From Planomicrobium sp. Y74 (GTDB taxonomy: Bacteria; Bacillota; Bacilli; Bacillales_A; Planococcaceae), in contig NZ_RCWH01000012.1 of NCBI RefSeq assembly GCF_003668635.1, positions 1 to 52,423 of the forward strand: 52,423 nucleotides of DNA. Reading direction: 5' to 3'. Shown piece after piece: positions 8,733 to 16,949 of the stretch. Position numbers and translations under genes: made by a program. A model generated the notes under the pieces. That model did no database searches and had not been told where the DNA came from. It worked only from the letters and a program-made list of their open reading frames with translations. Numbering within the stretch: the stretch's first letter is position 1; each line of letters opens with the position of its first letter.

Positions 8733-8765
8733 AGGAAACTGAAAAAGCTTAAAGGAGATAAAAGC

Positions 8766-9764
8766 ATGCCACTGGAAATCGTACGGAATGACATAACTAA
8801 AATGACTGCGGATGCCATCGCCAATGCGGCCAACTCGGCCTTGAAAATGGGCGGGGGCGTTTGTGGTGCCATATTCAAAGCTGCTGGGGCAAGCAAGGTG
8901 CAGCAAGCTTGTGACAGGATTGGCCATTGTCCTGCCGGGGAAGCGGTTTATACAGAGGCTTTTGCACTCAATGCTGATTTCATCATCCATACCGTCGGGC
9001 CGGTTTGGCAAGGTGGCTCCCATAATGAAGAAAGGCTGCTTCGCAATAGTTACAGGAATTCTCTCGAGCTGGCAGAATCGCTCGGCTGCCAGTCAATCGC
9101 ATTCCCTTTGATTTCCACAGGAATTTACGGATATCCCAAAGAAGCCGCATTGAAAGCGGCAATGGGTGAAATCGAGTCATTTCTGATGCATCACGAAATG
9201 GATGTTTATCTTGTCGTATTCGATAAACAGTCTTTTGGCATCAGCAGTACATTATTCGACTCGATAGAAGCCTATATCGATGAACATCAAGTGGATGCAT
9301 TGGAAAAACGGTATCCGCGGCGAAAACGTGTTATTAGAGACGAAATCATTTCTCAGAATCTGGAACAGGAGTTCAAACTGGAGTCCGCCATGAATCTCAG
9401 CCTGGAGGACGTGTTGAATAATGTGGACGAATCTTTTTCGGAATGCCTCTTCCGCTATATCGATGAAAAAAGGATGACGGATGCAGAAACCTATAAAAAG
9501 GCCAATATCGACCGGAAGCTTTTTTCGAAAATACGCAATTCCCCAGGCTATACGCCAATGAAAAAAACGATCATCGCATTTGCTGTGGCACTTGAACTGA
9601 ATTTGCAGGAAACGGAGGACTTACTAGAGAAAGCGGGTTACAGATTGTCGCGCAGCCACAAATTCGATTTGATCATCATGTATTTTATCGAACGGGAGAA
9701 TTATAAAATCCATGAGATCAACGAGGCTTTATTTGCATTTGACCAGGTTTTGATCGGTGCCTGA
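8766..9764 (+). CDS. Macrodomain protein with C-terminal HTH-like extension
   Basis: A 332-aa protein. Residues 1-165 are a macrodomain, with NAANSALKMGGGVCGAIFKAAG-like ADP-ribose-binding loop 1 near 20-40 and FPLISTGIYGYP near 115-126 as loop 2. MacroD-type proteins remove ADP-ribose or O-acetyl-ADP-ribose groups. Residues about 210-332 form a second, all-helical region including DRKLFSKIRNSPGYTPMKKT and ALELNLQETEDLLEKAGY, which resembles an XRE-type helix-turn-helix. AAAGGAGA precedes the ATG. It lies between the HD hydrolase and the vWA gene, with 81 nt to the latter. DNA binding by the extension is an inference. Confidence 0.85.
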   Translation: MPLEIVRNDITKMTADAIANAANSALKMGGGVCGAIFKAAGASKVQQACDRIGHCPAGEAVYTEAFALNADFIIHTVGPVWQGGSHNEERLLRNSYRNSLELAESLGCQSIAFPLISTGIYGYPKEAALKAAMGEIESFLMHHEMDVYLVVFDKQSFGISSTLFDSIEAYIDEHQVDALEKRYPRRKRVIRDEIISQNLEQEFKLESAMNLSLEDVLNNVDESFSECLFRYIDEKRMTDAETYKKANIDRKLFSKIRNSPGYTPMKKTIIAFAVALELNLQETEDLLEKAGYRLSRSHKFDLIIMYFIERENYKIHEINEALFAFDQVLIGA

Positions 9765-9845
9765 AATGTCGCTTCCAAAGCGACCAATCGCCTGCATAAA
9801 AATCGTATCCTTAAGTTGTTCATAAAACTTGAGGAGGAATTTAAA

Positions 9846-10496
9846 ATGAAGAAAGAAATGACGGAATTGGTGTTCATACTCGACAAGAGCGGTTCAATGG
9901 CCGGACTGGAAAAAGATACGATCGGCGGATTTAATGCTTTGGTTGAAAAGCAGCGCAAACTGGAAGGTGATGTCCGTGTCACAACGGTGCTGTTTAATCA
10001 GTCCTATGAATTGCTTCATGACCGCATCAGCCTGAAAGGGATTTCTCCGCTGACTGAAGATGACTATGAAGTGGGCGGTACAACGGCGCTGCTGGACGCC
10101 ATCGGCTCTTCTATCCAAAAAATAGGGAATGCACAAAAACGGACTTCTGAAGTAGAGCGGGCGGACAAAGTGATGTTCGTAATAACGACTGATGGGATGG
10201 AGAACGCGAGTTGCGAATACAATTATAAAAAAATCCATGAAATGATTGGCAGGCAAAAACAGAAATTCAACTGGGAATTCATTTTTCTTGGAGCCAATAT
10301 CGATGCTGTCGCGACAGCGCAGCAATTTGGAGTGGGAGAAGACTTCGCTGTGGAATACCATGCAGATGCAGAAGGGACGCAGCTGAACTACCAGGTCCTG
10401 AGCGAAGCCGTGGCTTCATTCCGTACCGGAAAATCCCTCGACCGCGATTGGAAGAAAGATATTGAGAAAGATTACAAGTCACGGGCAAAGAAATAG
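9846..10496 (+). CDS. von Willebrand factor A (vWA) domain protein
   Basis: A 216-aa cytosolic protein that is essentially one vWA domain. The metal-ion adhesion site is complete: DKSGSM (about residues 12-17), a Thr in GGTTALLDA (about 76-84) and TTDGMEN (about 116-122). vWA proteins are Mg2+-dependent protein-binding modules and often act as scaffolds beside ATPases or in TerY-like stress systems. The start is ATG 9846, with GAGGAGG 8 nt upstream; an upstream in-frame TTG lacks a site. It is the last gene of the HD/macro/vWA run and is followed by a terminator. Confidence 0.87.
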   Translation: MKKEMTELVFILDKSGSMAGLEKDTIGGFNALVEKQRKLEGDVRVTTVLFNQSYELLHDRISLKGISPLTEDDYEVGGTTALLDAIGSSIQKIGNAQKRTSEVERADKVMFVITTDGMENASCEYNYKKIHEMIGRQKQKFNWEFIFLGANIDAVATAQQFGVGEDFAVEYHADAEGTQLNYQVLSEAVASFRTGKSLDRDWKKDIEKDYKSRAKK

Positions 10497-10507
10497 AGAT
10501 GCTGAAC

Positions 10508-10538
10508 GAAGCCTTCCCTTAGTCGGGAAGGCTTTTTT
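10508..10538 (+). terminator. Terminator of the HD-macro-vWA operon
   Basis: AAGCCTTCCC pairs with GGGAAGGCTT and is followed by TTTTT. Confidence 0.88.
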
Positions 10539-10562
10539 GATTGTGCGGACAACTATACAGTA

Positions 10563-10588
10563 GTTTTGATTGAAATGGCAAAGGGTAG
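10563..10588 (+). promoter_or_regulatory. SigB-like promoter of the first YsnF-like gene
   Basis: GTTTTG (10563-10568) is followed after 14 bp by GGGTAG (10583-10588), close to the general-stress consensus GTTTAA-N12/14-GGGTAT. It lies 54 bp upstream of the ATG at 10642. Confidence 0.65.
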
Positions 10589-10641
10589 TGAATCTATACG
10601 GGTATATGCAGTAAAAATCGATTGTTGGAGGTAATTACTCA

Positions 10642-11499
10642 ATGGATAAAAAGGGCAATAAGTTATTCGGTTTTTTTGGCGGACAAATGGAAGTTCAGGA
10701 AAAAATAGAAGAATTGAAAAATGAGGGTTATCCATCAGACAATATGTATGTTATTGCGAAAGACAATGAACAGATAAATGCCTTGCGGTCTTATTCAGAA
10801 GTCCATTTCAGTACGGAACAGGATGGAGAATGGATCGATAAATTCAAGGAATTGTTTTCAGGCAACCATTCGTTAAGGAATGTTTTTGAAGAAATGGGCT
10901 TCAGCAGCGAAGAGGCTGAAGATTTTAATCGCCGCATTGAAAACGGTGAAATCTTTCTGTTTGCAGACGACGAAGTTTATGACGAATCAAACAGGGATGC
11001 AGGAATTTCAGCAGCGGGAGTTTCAAACAACTCGGCCGGAGCATACGACGAGTCTCCAAAAATGAGCCGGACAGAGCGCCGCAGAAAGCTGTCGGGCACG
11101 GATGAAGAAAGCTTATTATTGCATGAAGAACAACTGGAAATTCATAAAGAGCGTGTACAGACCGGAGAGATCAACGTCAATAAACGGATAGTGGAAGAAC
11201 AGCAGCATATGGATGTTCCGGTTGAAAGGGATGACGTTGTGGTGGAAAGACGTCCGGTTGCGGATAACGGAAACCCGGATGAGGAAATTAGAAGAGAGCC
11301 CTATCAGGTAGGGGATGAACTTCATATACCGGTTGTTGAGGAACGGCTGGTGGTAACGAAAAAAGAAGTGGTAACAGAAGAGATTGTGGTAACTAAACGG
11401 AAAATAAACGAAACCGAGCACATCTCTGAAATGGTTCGCCGTGAAGAAGTGGATATTGATGACAGTGACCTGCCGCCGAACGGCAGTACCAGAAAGTAA
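10642..11499 (+). CDS. General-stress protein: YflT-like N-terminus plus YsnF/AvaK domain
   Basis: A 285-aa hydrophilic, acidic protein. The N-terminal 100 residues (FFGGQMEVQEKIEELKNEGY, then NMYVIAKD) match the heat-stress YflT/17M module (PF11181). The C-terminal 150 residues form the DUF2382 YsnF/AvaK domain, with its ladder of HEEQLEIHKERVQTGEINV, VPVERDDVVVERRPV and ETEHISEMVRREEVDID motifs. Biochemical function is unknown; homologs belong to the SigB general-stress regulon, in line with the SigB-like promoter at 10563. The neighbour at 11625 is a paralog, so the pair arose by duplication. Confidence 0.85.
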   Translation: MDKKGNKLFGFFGGQMEVQEKIEELKNEGYPSDNMYVIAKDNEQINALRSYSEVHFSTEQDGEWIDKFKELFSGNHSLRNVFEEMGFSSEEAEDFNRRIENGEIFLFADDEVYDESNRDAGISAAGVSNNSAGAYDESPKMSRTERRRKLSGTDEESLLLHEEQLEIHKERVQTGEINVNKRIVEEQQHMDVPVERDDVVVERRPVADNGNPDEEIRREPYQVGDELHIPVVEERLVVTKKEVVTEEIVVTKRKINETEHISEMVRREEVDIDDSDLPPNGSTRK

Positions 11500-11544
11500 G
11501 AATCTGCAGAAACCTAATAAGAGAGGGCCTCGCGCAGCCTGGAT

Positions 11545-11569
11545 GTTTAGCGGGAATGCCAAAGGGTAC
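11545..11569 (+). promoter_or_regulatory. SigB-like promoter of the second YsnF-like gene
   Basis: GTTTAG (11545-11550) is followed after 13 bp by GGGTAC (11564-11569), near-consensus for the general-stress sigma factor. It lies 55 bp upstream of the start at 11625, almost the same layout as the paralog upstream. Confidence 0.7.
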
Positions 11570-11624
11570 ACAAATACTAGATTCATCAGAAAGAAGACAC
11601 ATCAATTTAATTGGAGGTTTTATG

Positions 11625-12491
11625 ATGGTGAACAACAATAATAACAACAACGACAAATTGGTAGGAACATTTGAACTGCAGGCACAAGTCTTCAAGAAAA
11701 TTGAAGAACTGAAAGAGCAAGGTTACCGTGAAGAGGACATGTATGTTGTCGCCAAAGACGGCGCAAATATCGATACCCTACAGGACAAAACGAGAACAAA
11801 TATCACTTCCGGTGATAAAGACAGTAATTGGAAAGATAAATTCACCAATCTGTTCTCAAGCGACGATACTGAAAGAAGTTCATATCGCAATGTCAGCGAT
11901 GACAACACGCGTGATACGGATTACCACAGCCATGTTGAAAATGGCCGCATCCTTTTATATGTTGATCAGGATTTCGCTGGCTCATCAGGGACGTATGCCA
12001 CAGGAAGCAGAACTGGTACAGGTACAGGGAGTGATCTAAGCCGTGACAATTACTCTGGTACAGGAACTGGCACTGATGAAGAAAGCCTCAAACTTCATGA
12101 AGAACGCTTGAATGTCGATAAGGAACGTGTGCAGACAGGTGAAGTAAATGTCGGCAAACATGTTGTGGAGGAGGAACAATCTATTGATGTTCCTGTTGAG
12201 CATGAAGAGGTTTACGTGGAACGCCGTCCGGTAAACGAAGAGTCCGGATCCGGTCTTACTGACCGAGACAGACTTGATGGCAAGGATTCAATCCATGTCG
12301 ATGTCAATGAAGAACGCGTAAATGTTTCCAAAGATGATGTCGTCAGCGAAGAATTGGTTGTCGGTAAACGCAAAGTCAAAGATACAGAACATGTCAGTGA
12401 GACTGTCCGCCGTGAAGAAGCGGATATCGATGAAGACAATAATGCCAATAAAGGCTTGTTCAATGACAAGGACAATAAAAGAGGCTTATAA
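11625..12491 (+). CDS. General-stress protein, YsnF/AvaK family paralog
   Basis: A 288-aa protein with the same architecture as its upstream neighbour: VGTFELQAQVFKKIEELKEQ and MYVVAKDG in the YflT-like N-terminus, and HEERLNVDKERVQTGEVNV, VPVEHEEVYVERRPV and DTEHVSETVRREEADID in the C-terminal DUF2382 part. A poly-Asn start (VNNNNNNND) and a Gly/Thr/Ser-rich linker (TGSRTGTGTGSD) set it apart. ATG 11625 sits 7 nt after GGAGG; ATG 11622 is also possible. It has its own SigB-like promoter at 11545 and a terminator after it. Role unknown beyond likely stress induction. Confidence 0.85.
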   Translation: MVNNNNNNNDKLVGTFELQAQVFKKIEELKEQGYREEDMYVVAKDGANIDTLQDKTRTNITSGDKDSNWKDKFTNLFSSDDTERSSYRNVSDDNTRDTDYHSHVENGRILLYVDQDFAGSSGTYATGSRTGTGTGSDLSRDNYSGTGTGTDEESLKLHEERLNVDKERVQTGEVNVGKHVVEEEQSIDVPVEHEEVYVERRPVNEESGSGLTDRDRLDGKDSIHVDVNEERVNVSKDDVVSEELVVGKRKVKDTEHVSETVRREEADIDEDNNANKGLFNDKDNKRGL

Positions 12492-12525
12492 GCCCTCAGA
12501 ATAAAACAATAGAATACTGCAAGGT

Positions 12526-12556
12526 ACCGCATCGGATGTGTCCGGTGCGGTTTTTT
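12526..12556 (+). terminator. Terminator after the YsnF-like pair
   Basis: ACCGCATCGGA pairs with TCCGGTGCGGT and is followed by TTTTT. Confidence 0.85.
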
Positions 12557-12650
12557 AGTAGGCTAAAATATTTCATTGCCTAAAGAATCCGCTTGCCGTT
12601 GTAACTTTCCCCATAATTGACAGTCTACTCCTTAAAGGGGGGATTGTTAT

Positions 12651-13898
12651 ATGAAAAGGAGCACTGTATTTGCAGTTTCGCTAGCTGTAATAATACTGAC
12701 GGGTTGTGGGCAAACCCAAGGATCAACTGGTCCAGGCAGCTTACAGCCTTCGAAAAATGCCGAATTCGAGGAAGATGATTATTTGGAGATAGTGGATGCC
12801 AGTAACCTTATGGGCATGAATTTATTGTCCGAAATCAGTGGGAAAGGTGAAGGAGACAACCCATTTATTTCACCTGTCAGCCTGTATATGGCATTATCCA
12901 TGCTCTATAACGGTGCTGAAGGTGACACGAAAGAAGAGATTGCTGAAGTGTTGGGAGTGAAGGGAGTTGAGGCGGGCGATTTGAATCAGGCGAACGCATC
13001 GCTGATGTCAATCCTTGCTTCTGACACCGAGGAAATAGAATTGAGGATCGGAAATTCCATTTGGCTGAACGACTCTTATCAATTCCAGGAGCAATTCACT
13101 GCCAGCAACCGTGATTACTTTAATGCGGAAATCGAGGAGATAGACATTTCGGATAAAGCTTCGGCGGTTGAAATCAATGAATGGGTACAAGATGCTACCA
13201 ACAATAAAATCAAGAAAATGGCAGAAGAGCCTTTAGATTCAAATATTGTCGCTATGCTCTTAAACGCAGTTTATTTTAAAGGTAATTGGCAGCATAAATT
13301 CGAAGCCGACGCAACGAAGGAAAGCACATTTATGGGGGAAGGAGACAAAAAGAGCACAGTCGAAATGATGAAATTGGAAGAAAGGATTCCTTATTTGGAA
13401 ACGGACAGCTTTCAGGCGGTTTCTTTGCCCTACGGGGATGGCGAAATGGATATGAAGTTATTTTTGCCAAGCAGCAGTTCAAGTCTGGAAGAATTCAGAA
13501 AGGCGCTGAATACAGAAAACTGGAAACGGTGGAACGGGGAATTCAGCGGCCGGCAAGGGTTAGTCTTGATGCCGAAATTTAAAATGGAGTATCAAATCAT
13601 ATTGAATGATGCAATGAAAGAGTTGGGTATGCCAAGCGCTTTTGATGAAAATGCCGATTTCCCCCATATTGTCGAAGGAGACAGTGAATTAGCAGTTACT
13701 TCAATAGCCCAAAAAACCTACCTCGATATAAACGAGGAAGGGACTGAAGCAGCTGCGGCGACTTCGATTACTGTAGGGGAATCCGGGGATGCAGAGCCAC
13801 CGTTCACGATGAAGATCGAAAGGCCGTTTTTCCTGGCCATAACGGATGTTGAGTCAGGTGCTATCCTTTTTATGGGTGAAATCAAAGACCTGCAGTAA
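12651..13898 (+). CDS. Lipoprotein serpin (serine protease inhibitor)
   Basis: A 415-aa serpin. The signal peptide ends in the lipobox ILTGC, so the protein is predicted to be anchored on the outer face of the membrane. The fold is recognised from NPFISPVSLYMALSMLYNGA (about 70-90), NAVYFKGNW (about 205), the hinge EEGTEAAAATS (about 360-370) and the distal PFFLAITDVESGAILFMG. The small-residue hinge indicates an inhibitory serpin able to insert its loop. The scissile residue lies in the following GESGDAEPP stretch and cannot be assigned with confidence. A partner could be the cell's own secreted proteases, such as the InhA-like enzyme at 3736, but this is speculative. It is monocistronic with a terminator. 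Confidence 0.9.
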   Translation: MKRSTVFAVSLAVIILTGCGQTQGSTGPGSLQPSKNAEFEEDDYLEIVDASNLMGMNLLSEISGKGEGDNPFISPVSLYMALSMLYNGAEGDTKEEIAEVLGVKGVEAGDLNQANASLMSILASDTEEIELRIGNSIWLNDSYQFQEQFTASNRDYFNAEIEEIDISDKASAVEINEWVQDATNNKIKKMAEEPLDSNIVAMLLNAVYFKGNWQHKFEADATKESTFMGEGDKKSTVEMMKLEERIPYLETDSFQAVSLPYGDGEMDMKLFLPSSSSSLEEFRKALNTENWKRWNGEFSGRQGLVLMPKFKMEYQIILNDAMKELGMPSAFDENADFPHIVEGDSELAVTSIAQKTYLDINEEGTEAAAATSITVGESGDAEPPFTMKIERPFFLAITDVESGAILFMGEIKDLQ

Positions 13899-13922
13899 CA
13901 AGCTTCATGTATAAATGTTGTG

Positions 13923-13957
13923 ACCATTCCGATGTCCTTTTGGAATGGTTTTTTTAT
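13923..13957 (+). terminator. Terminator after the serpin gene
   Basis: ACCATTCC pairs with GGAATGGT and is followed by TTTTTTT. Confidence 0.85.
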
Positions 13958-14013
13958 TGGTGAAACTTTGATTGAATTCCCACGTAAAATATAAGAAGAG
14001 GGGAGAAGAGAAG

Positions 14014-14505
14014 GTGAAGAAGCAGCCTATAATGAAAATACCGCAATCCTCGTTTGCGAAGTTCCTGGATGGGCTGACGGTTTTGATATTCATTTCTGTC
14101 GTCATTTATCTGATCACCCAGTATTCAACTTTGCCTGACAGAGTTCCGGGACATTATGACGGGGAAGGCAATGTAGACAGATGGGGAAGCAAAATGGAAT
14201 TATGGATTTTACCGATAGTCGGCGCCGTGCTGTGGATCCCGATGACTATCCTGGAAAGATATCCGCACATGTTCAATTACCTGAATCTGAAGGAAGATAA
14301 TATCGAAGCGCAATACAGAAACGGCCAATTGATGGTAAATGTGCTTAAAAACCAGTCTGTTCTTTTATTAAGTTATCTGCTTTACCAAAGCATCCAAGTG
14401 GCAAACGGAGCTGCAGAAGGTTTGGGTGTATTATTCATGCCAATCTTTCTGGCCGTGATATTCGGGAGCCTTATCATATTTATGATAAGGATGCTTAGAC
14501 TTTAA
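14014..14505 (+). CDS. DUF1648 membrane protein (SdpI/YhdP-like N-terminal domain)
   Basis: A 163-aa membrane protein with about four hydrophobic segments. The DUF1648 signature is clear: LPDRVPGHYDGEGNVDRWGS at about residues 42-61, between the first two helices. In SdpI-type immunity proteins this domain sits at the N-terminus of a longer protein; here it stands alone. The start is taken at GTG 14014, after AGGGGAGAAGAG; ATG 14032 is an alternative. No partner toxin gene is next to it. Function unknown. Confidence 0.75.
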   Translation: MKKQPIMKIPQSSFAKFLDGLTVLIFISVVIYLITQYSTLPDRVPGHYDGEGNVDRWGSKMELWILPIVGAVLWIPMTILERYPHMFNYLNLKEDNIEAQYRNGQLMVNVLKNQSVLLLSYLLYQSIQVANGAAEGLGVLFMPIFLAVIFGSLIIFMIRMLRL

Positions 14506-14561
14506 ATGCCCATAAATCCCTGGGGAAAGCAGTTATCCAGTAACCCACAGGAAAATAGGGT

Positions 14562-14570
14562 TATCCACAA
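14562..14570 (+). other. Single perfect DnaA-box-like 9-mer
   Basis: TTATCCACA occurs in the intergenic region after the DUF1648 gene, with a partial TTATCCAGT about 30 bp upstream. A lone box is weak evidence for any DnaA role, and neighbouring genes are not those of an origin. Confidence 0.3.
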
Positions 14571-14603
14571 AGCTTCGAAGTTATTAACTATTTGATGATA
14601 CAA

Positions 14604-14645
14604 GTGTATTAATTAGAATTTATGCATTGAATTTATTTAATACAC
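14604..14645. promoter_or_regulatory. Long-spaced inverted repeat upstream of the TetR gene
   Basis: GTGTATTAA at 14604-14612 is matched by its inverse TTAATACAC at 14637-14645 in an AT-rich stretch 50-90 bp before the ATG at 14694. It is a candidate operator for autoregulation. Confidence 0.4.
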
Positions 14646-14693
14646 CCGTATCATATTTATTGAATAATAAAAGTATTCTGATAAAATGGATGT

Positions 14694-15302
14694 ATGCCAA
14701 AACTTATAGATCATGAAAGCAAAAAGCTGGATATCGCACATGCCGCATGGAAAATTCTATTAAAGGAGGGTATGGGAGGCGCGTCTGTAAGGAATATAGC
14801 GAAGGAGGCCGGAATCACACTGGGAGCGTTGCGTTATTATTTCACGACACAGGAAGAGCTGTTAGCCTATACAGAAGATCTGGTGCATGCAAATCTTGCT
14901 GAAAAAACTTCAGAACTGTTTATGGCGGATTTGCTGCCCCGGGAAAAGATCCTGCGGCTGCTGATCGGCTTATTGCCAGAAGGCAGGGATGGGGATTCAG
15001 CACCGGAAGCCCGTCTAATCTTCAAGTTGAATGCAAGTTACTCTGGAAAAAGTTATGATAGAAGTCGCGACAGCGTCTATCAGGCTGTAAAATCAGTTAT
15101 GTCGAACCTGGTCATGCTTAATCTATTGAAGAAAGATACGGATTTAAGCCTTGAAACTGACCGGCTGTATTTGATGATGGACGGCTTAGCCATGGATTTG
15201 ATGTTGCAAGCAACAGAAATGAGGACAGATAAGGTGAGAAAGATACTCGCAACACACCTCGATTCAATATGCAAAGAGCAGCATGGCGGGGATCATTTTT
15301 GA
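14694..15302 (+). CDS. TetR-family transcriptional regulator
   Basis: A 202-aa regulator. The N-terminal HTH (about residues 10-55) reads DIAHAAWKILLKEGMGGASV with ITLGALRYYFTTQEELL, the typical TetR helix-turn-helix with the GxLYxHF-like end. The C-terminal ligand-binding domain is helical and of unknown specificity. No obvious target gene is adjacent: upstream is the DUF1648 gene on the same strand, downstream a 65-aa gene. The region 14604-14645 carries an inverted repeat that may be its operator. The ribosome site is weak. Confidence 0.85.
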   Translation: MPKLIDHESKKLDIAHAAWKILLKEGMGGASVRNIAKEAGITLGALRYYFTTQEELLAYTEDLVHANLAEKTSELFMADLLPREKILRLLIGLLPEGRDGDSAPEARLIFKLNASYSGKSYDRSRDSVYQAVKSVMSNLVMLNLLKKDTDLSLETDRLYLMMDGLAMDLMLQATEMRTDKVRKILATHLDSICKEQHGGDHF

Positions 15303-15481
15303 TCTCTGCTTTTTATTTGCACACGGCTTTATTTAAAAGTTAAAAAGTTATACGTAAATATATATATAATGGTTAAACAAAGGGGTTGTTTACATAATAT
15401 AAATATTATCGATAAAACCCAGTACCTTAAAACGATCAGAATGTCTTAGTTAAACATAAATGCTAATATCAATACATATAG

Positions 15482-15507
15482 GTTTATAAATTGATGAAAA
15501 AAGGTAT
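15482..15507 (+). promoter_or_regulatory. Possible SigB-like promoter or palindrome before the 65-aa gene
   Basis: GTTTAT (15482-15487), 14 bp, then AGGTAT (15502-15507) resembles a SigB promoter with one -10 mismatch. The same bases form an inverted repeat GGTTTATA/TATAAACC, so an operator is equally possible. The rest of 15303-15587 is AT-rich with nothing else recognisable. Confidence 0.4.
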
Positions 15508-15587
15508 AAACCAATAAACTTTTATTTAACTTCAATTTAAAATAAAATAAAGGGGTGTAATTTATCCCTACAGAGGAGTTGAGACCG

Positions 15588-15785
15588 ATGAGTTCAGAAT
15601 CGATCAAAGGTTCAAGCATGATTGTGAAAATGACACGTACTCTGATGAATGAAGGCTGGTCATTTACTCCCAATGAATTCGATGTGATCATCAAAGCTGA
15701 GAACAAGGCAACCGGTGAATCCGTCAATTTCCCGTCGATCGGAAACTTGAAGACTTGGCTTTATCAAAAAGCGTTGAGCTATTAA
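15588..15785 (+). CDS. Hypothetical 65-aa protein
   Basis: A small, soluble, basic-plus-acidic protein beginning MSSESIKGSSMIVKMTRTLM and ending FPSIGNLKTWLYQKALSY. I do not recognise a family. The ATG lies 9 nt after GAGGAG, a strong ribosome site. A stable terminator follows and a SigB-like promoter candidate lies upstream, all supporting a real, possibly stress-regulated gene. Confidence 0.65.
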   Translation: MSSESIKGSSMIVKMTRTLMNEGWSFTPNEFDVIIKAENKATGESVNFPSIGNLKTWLYQKALSY

Positions 15786-15794
15786 AATAAAAGA

Positions 15795-15834
15795 AAATCC
15801 CGGCCATCAGAAAAATGATGGCCGGGATTTTTCG
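15795..15834. terminator. Bidirectional terminator between the 65-aa gene and nadA
   Basis: AAATCCCGGCCATCA pairs with TGATGGCCGGGATTT, with T/A tracts both ways. It is placed between convergent genes. Confidence 0.9.
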
Positions 15835-15854
15835 TTATATGAGCTTTTTGTTTC

Positions 15855-16949
15855 TTATAGCATTTTCTCCAAAGCCATGACCGCTTCTTCAGCGGTTTTC
15901 GGATCGACTGTGATCCTGTTGATTACTCTGCCTTCCACCAACTCTTCGAGCGCCCATGTCAAATGAGGCAAATCGATGCGGTTCATCGTCAGGCAAGGAC
16001 ACATATATGGGTTCAGTGAAACGATATCACGGTCGGGATAATCTTTGATGAGGCGGTTCACAAGATTCATCTCTGTGCCGATCGCCCATTTGGAACCGGG
16101 TTCGGAAGCCTCGATCATATCAATGATGTATTTCGTCGAACCGGCGTAATCGGAGATGCTGACGACTTCATAAGTGCATTCCGGATGGACGAGGATATTG
16201 CGGTCCGGTTCTTTGTCTCGCAGAATTTCCACATGCTTCGGCAGAAAGTTCATATGTACCGAACAATGGCCTTTCCAAAGAATTACCCGCACGTCTTCAA
16301 GTTCGCATTGCAGTTCGAGTTTTTGTTTGATCGGATCCCATATCGCCATTTGCTCCAGTGGAATTCCAAGTTTTACGGCTGTGTTCCTGCCAAGGTGCTG
16401 ATCAGGAAGGAACAGCATGCGCTGCTTTTGCCCGAGTGCCCATTCCACCATTTCCGCAGCATTGGATGAAGTGACCGTTGCACCGCCATTTCTTCCGACA
16501 AAAGCTTTAATGGCGGCGGTTGAATTTACATAAGTAAGGGGAACAATCGTATCGCCAAAAAGTGACTGCAGTTTCTGCCATGCCCGTTCGGTCTGATCAA
16601 TATTGGCCATATCCGCCATTGAGCAGCCTGCCCGCATGTCGGGTAAGATGACTGCCTGTTCCGGTGTGGTCAGAATATCCGCAGTTTCCGCCATGAAATG
16701 GACCCCGCAGAATAATATATAGTCGGCGGTCTGGCTGCCGGCGATCTGTGAAAGCTGGAGAGAATCTCCTGTTACGTCCGCATAGCGGATCACTTCATCT
16801 TTTTGGTAATGGTGGCCCAAAATAAATAATCGGTCTCCAAGAACGTTCCTTGCGCGGGCTGCCCGTTCATGCAGTTCGACGGTCGGCGCTGACAGATATT
16901 CCGACGGCATGGCATCGGTCAATTGAAGTTCGGCCAATAATGAAGTCAT
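15855..16949 (-). CDS. nadA: Quinolinate synthase
   Basis: A 364-aa enzyme that condenses iminoaspartate with dihydroxyacetone phosphate to quinolinate using a [4Fe-4S] cluster. Family motifs include [32 protein letters not shown] (first cluster Cys), [26 protein letters not shown] and [13 protein letters not shown] (last cluster Cys). It is the third gene of nadB-nadC-nadA, overlapping nadC by 4 nt, so translation is coupled. The oxygen-sensitive cluster explains the usual link with the nifS-type desulfurase divergent from this operon. Confidence 0.95.
   Translation of the reverse strand: MTSLLAELQLTDAMPSEYLSAPTVELHERAARARNVLGDRLFILGHHYQKDEVIRYADVTGDSLQLSQIAGSQTADYILFCGVHFMAETADILTTPEQAVILPDMRAGCSMADMANIDQTERAWQKLQSLFGDTIVPLTYVNSTAAIKAFVGRNGGATVTSSNAAEMVEWALGQKQRMLFLPDQHLGRNTAVKLGIPLEQMAIWDPIKQKLELQCELEDVRVILWKGHCSVHMNFLPKHVEILRDKEPDRNILVHPECTYEVVSISDYAGSTKYIIDMIEASEPGSKWAIGTEMNLVNRLIKDYPDRDIVSLNPYMCPCLTMNRIDLPHLTWALEELVEGRVINRITVDPKTAEEAVMALEKML

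Noticed and set aside
11556..11624. Longer start for the second YsnF-like protein
   Set aside because: The extension overlaps the SigB-like -10 element and lacks a ribosome site.
12651..13898. Frameshift or loss of function in the serpin
   Set aside because: Length, hinge residues and C-terminal strands are all intact.
14562..14570. Replication origin
   Set aside because: There is only one perfect DnaA box and no dnaA, dnaN or AT-rich unwinding cluster nearby.
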